Below are positions 54,523 to 64,000 of a stretch of 64,000 nt of DNA, one piece after another (positions within the stretch are counted from its first letter, which is position 1; every line of letters begins with the position of its first letter). This DNA is from Erigeron canadensis (Eukaryota; Streptophyta; Magnoliopsida; Asterales; Asteraceae), in assembly GCF_010389155.1 (NCBI RefSeq), contig NC_057769.1:12586735-12650734 (forward strand), in the 5' to 3' direction. The notes beneath the pieces were generated by a model, which made no database searches, was not told the origin of the DNA, and was given only the letters and a program-made list of their open reading frames with translations. The position numbers were made by a program, and so were the translations under genes.

Positions 54523-54700
54523 AAAAAAATACCCACATTTCGCTACGGCTTTTTCATTTTAGTTTTGATTTTTTAGTTTTGATTAACTAACATGTTTAAT
54601 ACTTATGTTATCAATTAAATATATTCAACACAAGTATTAAACATGTTAGTTAATCAAAACTAAAATGAAAAAACCGTAGCGAAATGTAGGTATTTTTTTT
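54523..54700. mobile_element. Foldback element, about 178 bp
   Basis: The left arm (TACCCACATTTCGCTACGG, then a block ending AACATGTTTAATACTTATGT) and the right arm (ACAAGTATTAAACATGTTAG, ending CCGTAGCGAAATGTAGGTA) are complementary over about 75 bp around a loop of roughly 17 bp. The left arm has a 14-bp duplication (TTTTAGTTTTGATT). It would make a nearly perfect RNA hairpin. Confidence 0.85.
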
Positions 54701-56161
54701 ATTGAGTTCATTTGTGTATCAAAGTTAAAAATAATTGAAAAATGCTAATTAAATGCGGTCTTTAAGGTTACATTTAACGTGCATAAAAAGTATGTATATT
54801 TTATATCAAAAGTTCACCTTTAAAATTTATGATAAATTGATGTATAACTATTTAATGCACTTCAAGTAAAGTAATTAACACTTTGTTTAGAAAAACCCAA
54901 AACAATTATATACATGTGAAACAAATAACGATCATGATAATTTAATATTTCTCACCATGGTTTTATATTACTTGTCACCATTTTGTTTAATTGTTTCATT
55001 TTTGTGTCATTTTGTGTAGGCATGTCATCAAATTTGATTTTCATTACAGTCAAATTTAGTTAGGTAGTAAACTAAATTATGCTTTTTTTCCTCAATAAAT
55101 GAATAAATATCATTAACAAATTTAAAAATATTGTCGTGTGAATCAGTTGAATATTAAAAATCAAAGTGATCCCTGTTTTTTGTATAATTAGTTATTAGTT
55201 ATATAGTTTCAATTATACACTTTATTTTAGTTTACATATTAACGATTATTAATTGTTTCAAGTGAGTGTAAAAAATATATAAAACAAATAAAGAGTTATA
55301 CATGAAGCAACTAAATATTTTTGTTCTCACAATTATAGGAATACTGAACCAATTTGAGTTTCTTCATGATCCCATCTACATTCAAACTAATATCATTTGT
55401 TGTTTTGTCTCCTTTTTGTATATGTATTTGTTTAGGGGTTTTAATTTGTTAACTCCTTGTTTGACAGCTCTTTCAAGAGCACGACGTATCTTGGCCGATA
55501 TTCTGCCACTAGCCTTCCGCTTTTTACAGCTGATGTAATAAAGCTTCCGGCCACTGCAACAGGTCCCAAGGTAGTTTGAGTGTACCTCTTCTTCTATTTA
55601 GTATGCCGCTCTATACCTTAGTATCCCGATCTAGTGAGTTGTCAGAATCTTCCTTGTCTAAATCAAAGTCAAACGCAGCCCTTATGACTAAGGTGCATTA
55701 AATAGTTATACAGTTAACATAAGATTCAATGGTAGATTTTTAGTACGAAAGCTACAACTTTTTTATGCACTTTATTTAACATTATTCTTTGTGTAAATAG
55801 CCAATTTTGTTGTCATGATTAAAAATATAACTCTTATAAAAAACGAAATGTTATATCGATAACTTTTGGTAATTATAGATCCCATCTCTCTCGTGCCTTT
55901 TGGTGCCCAATGCCAACGGCCAACGCCCTATTGGTACTTCTAAAAACCATATCCATGTTCCAAAGCCAAACAGGTTCATTCTGTAGTAATGTCAAGGCTT
56001 CTTTATTTTAATTTATTTAATTATCTAGTTACATGCTCAAATATGATTTCCTTGTCATCTAATATGAAACGTTTGAATTAGAATTTATGGATAGTAACAA
56101 CCATGTGGATGCGGTTGCTTGAAATGATCGAGATTTTCACCATATTGTGTTGTTTTTCAGC
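54701..56161. other. Upstream region of the resistance-like gene
   Basis: No gene is supported. A 55470-55570 stretch reads like worn coding sequence (SRARRILADILPLAFRFLQL) of unknown origin. TTGTTTTTCAG, ending at 56160 just before the start codons, looks like a splice acceptor, so the gene may have a 5' UTR intron. Confidence 0.4.
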
Positions 56162-59032
56162 ATGATGGCATCAAATGACGACTTGCAACCCGACGAGCTG
56201 ACACAAACTATGAACACTAATATCAACAATCAAGATAAAACAAGAGAAAGTTCTTCACCAACCCGAATTCCTGACATAGATTATTCAAATAAACAATCTA
56301 ATCCTGTCTCTACACAAGACCATGGGAATTCACTACCAAATGAGTCTCAACTACCGGCTGTCACAACTGAAACTTCCACGTTTGAACTCGCTAGTTCAGA
56401 TGCTACAAAACAACCTACCACGGACTCTACAAAAGAGCATGGGAACTCATTACCGACTGAGATACAACAAGAAACGACATCTGAACCATTTAGCTCTCAA
56501 GTCCCTGATTCACATGACCCATCAAAGATTGCCACCTCTAACGTTAATGAAGCCAAGAAAGACAAAACGTTGACTCACTTGATCAAAAAAGTACTCTTTC
56601 CCATTAGAAAACCCAAAAAGAAAGACACAACCGAAATAAAGTCTGGTGATTTGGAACCAAACAAGGGTAACACCATAAATGAACCCACCCCTGATAACTT
56701 GGAAACAAACAAGGATAGCCCCAGAACCCATGATCAAGACCGAACTCATTTTTTTAACCCGATCAAACTACTCTTTCCCATTAAAAAACCCAAGAAAGAC
56801 ACAACCGAAATAGAGTCTGGTGATTTGGAGCCAAACAAGGATAACTCCACGAAGGAACCCGATATCCCTGATGATATGGAACCAAACAAGGATAACTCCA
56901 TGAATGAACCCAACCCTGATCAAGAACGAACTCATTTATTTAACTTGATAAGTAAAGAACTAGATTATTTGAAAAGAGTATGTCCAAACCTTGGAAGACT
57001 CCATCAACAATTAACAGAAGAAATAGGAAAAGCCGATCAACAGTTTCTCAAGTTACAAGTAGGCTATTGTGACCTGAAAGAACTCAAAGATCTCAAAAGA
57101 AGTATTACCAAGTTTAAGCTCCAGGTCCCGGCAATACATAGGACATATGATGATAAAGACCAACAAAAGAATCAAAATTTTTTTGTGGATAATAGGATTT
57201 CACCCCAGTTACTCAATATACTACCTCGTTTGCATAATAACTTGTTCCACCAGAGTCTTTTCTGTAAAACTATGCAACAACGTTATAACGACCTGAGGCT
57301 TGAACTCAAGCTTTGCTTGTTATGTTTTTCGGTGTTTCCGGAAAATGAAGAAATAAGTAGAAGGCTAATGGTTTACTGGTGGATAGCAGAAGGGCTTATT
57401 CCTAGTGGAGAAGATGACTATGGAAAAACTTTAGAGGACCGCGCAAATGAGTATTTCATCGAGCTTATGGACAAGGATTTCATTGAGCCTGCCGCCTCGA
57501 CAAGTCCTGTTGATCGCCATGTGGCCACTTGCAAAATGCAGCCAATGATTCGTGCTGCGTTGGTCATGATTTCAGATAGGATAAAGTTCTTTGATTTTGA
57601 TGAATTTGGTAATCCAAAAGACTTTGGTAGATTTGATGAAATAGAAAGCCCAGAAGAGATGCCCGATATCTATCCGCTTGGTGACCCAAGAGAGTTCTTC
57701 GAGTTCTTTGATAAGAAACGCCAACCCATACCAAAAGACGACGTCATTCTATTCTCTGACAAAGGGAACCCAATTCCGTTTGCCGCCTATGAACAAGAGA
57801 GTAACAAGGTTATTCTTGACCGCAATGGAAACGTAATAGATTCCCAAAAGCCACACTATTTTTACCGAAAAATAAAGAACATCAAAATGAATTCCTATAA
57901 GGCGTGTTTGATGGGTACCGGGCTACCAAAAGGTCTTAGCTGGGAGAAGATTCATATGTTGTTCAATGTCAAGGATGATATTCTAGTGTTTAAGCCAGAT
58001 TCGTTTCTAAAAATGCAAAATATCAACTTACTAATCTTAGGAAGATGGCAGAGTTCGGCTGGTCGTCATATTGAAGTTGTGGAGTTCAAGATCAAAGAGA
58101 GCTTAGAGTATATGAAGCATGTGAGATTCTTTAGCCTTCAAGGAGTTTCAAGGATTACTGAGCTTCCGGAATCCATATCAAACCTAGAAAGCCTTTTGAT
58201 TCTTGACCTTAGAGCTTGCCACAATCTAGAGAAAATCCCTAAGACCATTGGTTTACTTAAGTATTTGACCCATTTAGACATCTCCGAATGTTACTTGCTA
58301 AAAGATATTCCGAAGGAGATTTCATCTCTTGTATATCTTCAAGTCCTTAAAGGGTTTGTTGTGGTTGACTCACAACAAAAACACGTATGCACCCTCGAGG
58401 ATTTACACAAACTAGAAAACTTGAGAAAACTTAGCATGTACACACGTATGAAAGACTTCCCAAAAGATACACATCTTTATGCATTGCAAAATCTAAAAGA
58501 ACTACTCAAGCTAACAATATTGTGGGGGGGCCATGAGTTGAGCCCCAAAAAACACCAGACAAAACAAGATAACGTAGCTCTACCGATGTTATCTAATATG
58601 TGTGCCCGGAAAAAAAGGGTACAAGGCTCAATGAAAAGAATGAATGCATTCTTCAATTCGACAATTGGTTTACAACTAGAAAAACTAGACCTCAAGTGTT
58701 TTCCGGACAAGCGTACACCAAGTTGGCTAACACCAGGCAGCCTCAAAGGGTTAAAGAAACTATACATTCGTGGTGGAGAGTTCTCCGATATCGGTCAGTA
58801 TCAAGACATTTATGAATATAATGATTCACTTAATATTCCCAAAGTTGAAACATGGAATGTTAAGGTATTGAGGTTAAAATACTTAAATGAGCTAAAGATG
58901 GAATGGGGAGAGTTACAAAAACTTTTTCCTAAAATGACTTATTTAGAGAAAGTTAAATGTCCCAAACTGACATTGTTTCCTTGTAACGAGCGTGGAGTGT
59001 GGATTGATCAAGAACCGTCAATTAGCGGCTAA
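56162..59032 (+). CDS. Resistance-like protein without a nucleotide-binding domain (winged helix-LRR)
   Basis: It encodes 956 residues from the ATG pair at 56162; the frame is open slightly upstream, but a splice-acceptor-like TTTTTCAG ends at 56160. Residues 1-140 are polar and disordered. About 140-255 hold two repeats of LFPIKKPKKDTTEIESGDLE plus DMEPNKDN echoes. About 260-330 is coiled-coil-like. Residues 380-413 (LCLLCFSVFPENEEISRRLM, WWIAEGLI) are the winged-helix motif of plant NLRs. About 473-567 is an unusual insertion of F-D-GNPI repeats. LRRs run from about 620 to 950 (ITELPESISNLESLLILDLR). There is no P-loop, kinase-2 or GLPLA motif. It resembles, from memory, proteins annotated as RPP13-like protein 4. 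It could be a helper, a decoy or a degenerate NLR. AATAAA lies at 59101. Confidence 0.85.
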   Translation: MMASNDDLQPDELTQTMNTNINNQDKTRESSSPTRIPDIDYSNKQSNPVSTQDHGNSLPNESQLPAVTTETSTFELASSDATKQPTTDSTKEHGNSLPTEIQQETTSEPFSSQVPDSHDPSKIATSNVNEAKKDKTLTHLIKKVLFPIRKPKKKDTTEIKSGDLEPNKGNTINEPTPDNLETNKDSPRTHDQDRTHFFNPIKLLFPIKKPKKDTTEIESGDLEPNKDNSTKEPDIPDDMEPNKDNSMNEPNPDQERTHLFNLISKELDYLKRVCPNLGRLHQQLTEEIGKADQQFLKLQVGYCDLKELKDLKRSITKFKLQVPAIHRTYDDKDQQKNQNFFVDNRISPQLLNILPRLHNNLFHQSLFCKTMQQRYNDLRLELKLCLLCFSVFPENEEISRRLMVYWWIAEGLIPSGEDDYGKTLEDRANEYFIELMDKDFIEPAASTSPVDRHVATCKMQPMIRAALVMISDRIKFFDFDEFGNPKDFGRFDEIESPEEMPDIYPLGDPREFFEFFDKKRQPIPKDDVILFSDKGNPIPFAAYEQESNKVILDRNGNVIDSQKPHYFYRKIKNIKMNSYKACLMGTGLPKGLSWEKIHMLFNVKDDILVFKPDSFLKMQNINLLILGRWQSSAGRHIEVVEFKIKESLEYMKHVRFFSLQGVSRITELPESISNLESLLILDLRACHNLEKIPKTIGLLKYLTHLDISECYLLKDIPKEISSLVYLQVLKGFVVVDSQQKHVCTLEDLHKLENLRKLSMYTRMKDFPKDTHLYALQNLKELLKLTILWGGHELSPKKHQTKQDNVALPMLSNMCARKKRVQGSMKRMNAFFNSTIGLQLEKLDLKCFPDKRTPSWLTPGSLKGLKKLYIRGGEFSDIGQYQDIYEYNDSLNIPKVETWNVKVLRLKYLNELKMEWGELQKLFPKMTYLEKVKCPKLTLFPCNERGVWIDQEPSISG

Positions 59033-59765
59033 TTCAGCTTATTGGTTTTCCACCATACAATATATCTTTTGATTTATTTATTGCATGTGATCTCAATTTA
59101 AATAAAGATTATATGAAGTACTCATATATAATAGTGTCTGGACCACTTATGTTAAAGTTGTATGTTTGGATCAATGCAGTTGACATAGATAGTTTTTGTA
59201 CGCTTTTATACGATGTACTTTTCACATTATGCGTGTAGTGAAAGTTCCAGAGTGAATAAAATAATTATTTGTATATTTGGAATTAATGAAAATTGTGGGT
59301 TTGTTTTGAAAAATTAGATTCTGTTAAAAAAAATTGAAATTACGATGGAATTGAATTAATTGGAATATGATGAAATTAAAATTTAAATGATTTATAATCT
59401 GTTTTTGTTTGAATGATCGTAATGGAAGCAAATCATAATTGTATAAAAAACATAATTAATACTTTATAAAATAATAGGTAATATAAAATATTATAATATA
59501 CTAGTTTTTATAAATTAATCGTTAAGAAATATACAATTAAATACTAATAGTAAAACTAAAATAAACTATTATTTTGTTTTCTATAAAATAATAATTTTTA
59601 TATGTAAATTTTATAAACTAAAAGTATTTTTGGTGACTTAAAATATTTTTTAATAATAATAAACTTTTAAAAACTAGTAAATTATTCTTAACTAATTGTA
59701 ATCTCATTAAGCGCAATGAACAATACCACTGCCACGTGGCACGGTTTAATTAGTCCATTTACGTC
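59033..59765. other. 3' flank of the resistance-like gene (first copy)
   Basis: AT-rich and non-coding. It matches 61343-62080 with small differences (TTATTGGTTTTCCACCATAC against TTATTGGTTCTCTACCATAC; ACGTGGCACGGTTTAATTAG in both). It is part of the tandem duplication unit. Confidence 0.85.
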
Positions 59766-61342
59766 CGCAAATGAGTATTTCATCGAGTTTATGGACAAGG
59801 ATTTCATTGAGCCTGCCGCCTCGACAAGTCCTGTTGTTCGCCATGTGGCCACTTGCAAAATGCAACCAATGATTCGTGCTGCGTTGGTCATGATTTCATA
59901 TAGGATAAAGTTCTTTGATTTTGATGAATTTGGTAATCCAAAAGACTTTGGTAAATTTGATGAAATGAAAAGCCCAGAAGAGATGCCCGATATCTATCCG
60001 CTTGGTGACCCAAGAGAGTTCTTCGAGTTCTATGATAAGAAACGCCAACCCATACCAAAAGACGACGCCATTCTATTCTCTGACAAAGGGAACCAAATTC
60101 CGTTTGCCGCCTATGAACAAGAGACTGACAAGGTTATTCTTGACCGCAATGGAAACGTAATAGATGCCCAAAAGCCACACTATTTTTACCGAAAAAAGAA
60201 CATCAAAATGAATTCCTATAAGGCGTGTTTGATGGGTACCGGGCTACCAAAAGGTCTTAGCTGGGAGAAGATTCATATGTTGTTCAATGTCAAGGATGAT
60301 ATTCTAGTGTTTAAGCCAGATTCGTTTCTAAAAATGCAAAATATCAACTTACTAATCTTAGGAAGATGGCAGAGTTCGGCTGGTCGTCATATTGAAGTTG
60401 TGGAGTTCAAGATCAAAGAGAGCTTAGAGAATATGAAGCATGTGAGATTCTTTAGCCTTCAAGGAGTTTCAAGGATTACTGAGCTTCCGGAATCCATATC
60501 AAACCTAGAAAGCCTTTTGATTCTTGACCTTAGAGCTTGCCACAATCTAGAGAAAATCCCTAAAACCATTGGATTACTAAAGCATTTGACCCATTTAGAC
60601 ATGTCTGAATGTTACTTGCTAAAAGATACTCCGAAGGAGATTTCATCTCTTGAATCTCTTCAAGTCCTTAAAGGGTTCGTTGTAGTCGATTCCCAAGGAA
60701 AACACGTATGCACCCTCGAGGATCTAGAGAAACTAGATAGGTTGAGAAAACTTAGCATGTACACACATATGAAAGACTTCCCTAAAGAATCACATCTTTA
60801 TGCCTTACAAAAGCTTCAAGGACTACGCAAGCTAACCATATTGTGGGGTGGAAGTGAGTCGAAGCCCACAAAACACCAGACAAAACAAGACAATGCAGCT
60901 TTCCCGATATTATCTAATAAGTATCCACGGAAAAAAAAGGGTACAAGGCTCAATGAAAAGAATGAGTGCATTCAAAAATTCGACATTCGGTTCACGACTA
61001 GAAAAACTAGACCTCAAGTGTTTTCCGGACAAGCGTACACCAGCTTGGCTAACACCAGGCAGCCTGAAAGGGTTAACAAAGCTATACATTCGTGGTGGAG
61101 ACTTCTCCGATATCGGTCAGTATCAAGACATTTATGAATGTGATGATTCACTTAAAGTTAAAACATGGAATGTTAAGGTGTTGAGGTTAAAATACTTGGA
61201 TGAGCTAAAGATGGATTGGGAAGAGTTACGAAAACTTTTTCCTAAAATGACTTATCTGGAGAAAGTTAAATGTCTCAAACTGACATTGTTTCCTTGTAAC
61301 GAGCGTGGAGTGTGGATTCAAGAACCGCCAATTAGTGGCTGA
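59716..61342 (+). pseudogene. Truncated duplicate of the resistance-like gene, chimeric start and frameshift
   Basis: From 59766 it copies the parent from ANEYFIE onward (parent 57442). The first 17 residues of the open frame (MNNTTATWHGLISPFTS) come from the parent's 3' flank, joined in frame. The disordered N-terminus, the coiled coil and most of the winged helix are missing. The FDFDEFGNP repeats and the first LRRs are kept. An A-run at 60931-60938 has eight A where the parent (58610-58616) has seven; the frame shifts and ends at 61137, while the original frame continues to 61342 (QEPPISG). If made, the product would be 473 residues with a false C-terminus. No promoter of its own is evident beyond the parent's 3' flank. 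Confidence 0.9.
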
Positions 61343-62080
61343 TTTAGATTATTGGTTCTCTACCATACAATATCTTTTGATTTATATATTTCATGTGATC
61401 TCAATATAAATAAAGAGTATCTAAAGTACTCATAATAGTGTCTGGACCACTTATGTTAAAGTTGTATGTTTGGATTAATGTAGTTAGTTGACATATATAG
61501 TTTTTGTACGGTTTTATATGATGTACTTTTCACATTATGCGTGTATTAAAATTTTCAAAGTGAATAAAATAACTATTTTATATTTGGAATTAATGAAAAT
61601 TATGGGTCCGTTTTGAAGAAATTAGATTTTGCTAAAAAAAGAATGAAATTACAATGGAATTGAATTAATTGGAATATGATGAAATTTAAATTTAAATGAT
61701 TTATAATCTGTTTGTGTTTGGATGACCGTAATGGAAGCAAATCATAATTGTATAAAAAACATAATTAATACTTTATAAAATAATAGGTAATATAAAATAT
61801 TATAATATACTAGTTTTTATAAATTAATCGTTAAGAAATATATAATTAAATACTAATAGTAAAACTAAAACAAACTATTATTTTGTTTTTTATAAAATAA
61901 TAATTTTTATATGTAAAGTTTATAAACTAAAGGTATTTTTGGTGACTTGAAATATTTTTTAATAATAATAAACTTTTAAAAACTAGTAAATTATTCTTAA
62001 CCAATTGTAATTTCATTAAGCGCATGGCTAATGAACAATGCCACTGCTACGTGGCACGGTTTAATTAGTCCATTTACGTC
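61343..62080. other. 3' flank, second copy of the duplication unit
   Basis: It parallels 59033-59765 to the shared end ACGTCCGCA. After 62084 the sequence is unique, which marks the right edge of the original single-copy locus. Confidence 0.85.
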
Positions 62081-62084
62081 CGCA

Positions 62085-63193
62085 TTACTATTCATATTTT
62101 ATTATATTGGATCCCGTTAAAGTTTTCTTTTCTTTCGGTTTTTTTGGATTCTTGCATAATTTTTTTGCTTTTGTGTTCTCTCTTATTGGATCATATTTTG
62201 GGGTTTTTTTTTTATTTTTCTCACAGTTTTTTTGATTTTGTGTTCTCAATGCAACTAGTAAATCTTTGAGTTGTGACGTACCTTTCCCGCCGTTTGCAAA
62301 GATACCTGCAAATTTTATAAGTTATAAACTCAACGATCTATTAACATATACAACTACATATACTAAATTATGTTCAAACATGTAAGATAAAATCGTCAAA
62401 ATAGTGAATGACAAACATATATGCAAACCTCATGTGAAAATAATTGTGTGCCTTCTGAAAAGCATTCATTGAATCCGTGTGATGCACCTTCAAAAACTCT
62501 CAAACATACATCCAAATAAAAAACTCTGAAACAAAATTCCAAACACCGTTAGTTGATCCAAGCTTATGTACCTTGCCACAAGACAGACAAGACCACGTAC
62601 ACCAAGCTCTTTCGGTAACTTCTCCACAAACAGACGTGGGGTAGAGGTAGCAACTACAGGAGCCCTGTTCACAATCACATTTTGGAGACCAAGATGAAAG
62701 CACTCGTTCACAATCACATTATGCAACTACAGGAGCCCTATTCAAGTTGACCCAACTTCGTATAAATAGGTTGATGCTAAAAACAAATAATACAATTCAC
62801 AGGGTACATACCTAGGTTCCCATCCAAGAACTTCTGCCACTCCAGTAAATGATAGCAAGAATGGAGTTCCTGCAGTCGATGCATGATTAGCAAGCTCACA
62901 ATGACTAATATAATATGCATCAAACTTTCCCAAACCTACTTCCCCTTTTAGAAACGAAGCGAAAAGTCATCAACTGCTTAATGCAAGTATTAAACTTCCT
63001 TATCTTTAGTTTCCATTTTCTGGTATTGGAATTCTATTTGCTTGCAATACTAGTCAATCTAATGTCTTGATTACATTTTGGACTGCCCATTCGAATGCAT
63101 AATCTGTTATCTCTCTACTAGCCTCTATGCTTACCAATACTACCTGACCACCCATAATGTATGTTCACTAATATTCCCTCATGAAGCAGAAGG
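62085..63193. other. Mostly non-coding, with exon-like minus-strand scraps
   Basis: On the minus strand about 62935-62812 reads [20 protein letters not shown], then [19 protein letters not shown], up to a donor-like CCTAG-GTATGT. About 62700-62560 reads NRAPVVATSTPRLFVEKLPK, with a nearby duplication of GGGCTCCTGTAGTTGC (62660 and 62728). I do not recognise the protein. It may be exons of a gene fragment. The rest shows nothing. Confidence 0.3.
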
Positions 63194-63303
63194 TCTTTTC
63201 CGGACAAGCGTACACCAAGTTGGCTAACACCAGGCAGCGTCAAAGGGTTAAAGGAACTATAACAGTGCCACTGCTACGTGGCACTGTTTAATTAGTCCAT
63301 TTA
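63194..63303 (+). pseudogene. Third scrap of the resistance-like gene
   Basis: TTTTCCGGACAAGCGTACAC to GGTTAAAG matches the LRR segment at about 58698-58757. It is joined at about 63264 directly to the flank block GCCACTGCTACGTGGCAC...TTAGTCCATTTA, as in 59725-59762. Everything between is deleted. Confidence 0.85.
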
Positions 63304-63545
63304 TGTTAGTGCATGATTCCCAGTGACATGAGCATTCTAGATATGTGAAATATATTTATTTATATATTCAAGTCTTGTAATTTTCTTGTAATTACCGTTT
63401 GTCAATAATATTACCTTGGCATATATGGTTGATCCAATTGGGATCCTTTTATGTTTATATGTTTGTTTATTATTTGTATTTTGTAAGTTTTAGACATTAC
63501 ATGTAAGGAGTCATTAAGTTAATATTGTTTCTCCAACTGATTAGG
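63304..63545 (+). mobile_element. Partial LTR of family D, plus orientation
   Basis: It starts TGTTAGTGCATG and follows the reverse complement of 23411-23180 (AAGTCTTGTAATTTTCTTGT, GGGATCCTTTTATGTTTATA). It stops at ATTGTTTCTCC, before the palindrome arrays. Confidence 0.8.
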
Positions 63546-63688
63546 GTTCCTCTAGCCCTAATCATAATCAAAATATCAGTTGTTGGCCTCTCCAAACCGT
63601 CCTCCCTCTCTCCATTCGAGTTCCCTTGCATAATCCTCCAAAACATGTTGATTCAGGTGTGATTGATCAAACTTTTTGCATCCTTCTT
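63546..63688. other. Spacer with a nested hairpin
   Basis: CCAACTGAT...ATCAGTTGTTGG encloses GATTAGGG...CCCTAATC. CT-rich sequence follows. No gene. Confidence 0.5.
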
Positions 63689-64000
63689 TGTTGGTGCATG
63701 TTTTTCGGTGACAAAAGCATTCTAGAAGTGTCATGTATTTTATACTCAAGTCTTGTAGTTTTTCTTGTAAATTACCATTTGTCAATGAAATTACCTTCAC
63801 ATATATTGTGATCGTATTGGGATCCTTTTATATATGTTTATATGTTTGTTTATTATTTATGTTTTGCAGGTGCTTGACATGAATGTAGACATCAATGTAA
63901 AGGGTAATTAAGTTAATGTTGTTTCTAAGTTTAACAGCAGTAGAAACATTAACTTAATATACTTCCAAAGTTAATGTAGTCAATGTTGATTCTGCGATTA
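63689..64000 (+). mobile_element. Family D LTR, plus orientation, runs off the window
   Basis: TGTTGGTGCATGTTTTTCGG onward matches the reverse complement of 23411 leftward. It includes one palindromic unit (GTTAATGTTGTTTCTAAG...AGAAACATTAAC at about 63910-63955) before the window ends. Confidence 0.85.

Overview
The window looks like repeat-dominated, intergenic nuclear DNA of a flowering plant, most likely a eudicot. Asteraceae is my guess, made from remembered resemblance of the transposon proteins and the resistance-like gene; no sequence mark proves it. The composition is AT-rich, plant LTR retrotransposons with initiator-Met-tRNA primer sites are nested in one another, Helitron and (TA)n-flanked inverted-repeat elements are common, and genes are few. 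I saw no rRNA, tRNA, CRISPR array or bacterial operon.

Layout. 1-2040: a tandem repeat and a non-coding high-copy repeat. 2063-15251: a Sirevirus-like Ty1/copia complex. A minus-strand element (LTR 14933-15251, primer site, hairpin-rich leader, broken long Gag with a zinc knuckle and clustered TQT motifs) abuts a plus-strand pol plus 3' region plus LTR (3796-9604). A second 3' end lies in inverted orientation at 3012-3795. 15252-24700: nested LTRs of at least four further families, an accessory-type ORF (20242-20736) and a 1.25-kb LTR built from imperfect palindromes. 23769-28521: two opposite-facing gag-like relics and a decayed copia gag. 29387-38213: a copia element with near-identical LTRs, an intact 804-residue Gag ORF, a deleted pol and a broken accessory gene that carries its own promoter-like leader. 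It is preceded by a piece of its own 3' end, which indicates a former tandem array.

38214-56100: no confident host gene. It holds Helitrons, a 1.15-kb terminal-inverted-repeat element, a row of elements separated by (TA)n tracts, a foldback element and one candidate two-exon small gene (46307-46563). 56162-59032 is the one clear host-type gene: a resistance-protein relative with a winged-helix region and leucine-rich repeats but no P-loop nucleotide-binding domain. Its 3' half and downstream flank were tandemly duplicated (59766-62080) through a 4-bp CGCA match, giving a chimeric, frameshifted pseudogene. A third scrap lies at 63194-63303, beside partial LTRs that run off the window.

The most unusual signals are non-coding. 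They are a stem-loop with a conserved loop and differing stems in two copia families, arrays of family-specific palindromic words in retroelement leaders and LTRs, and 13-bp palindromes whose core is constant while their flanks change together. All comparisons were made by eye.
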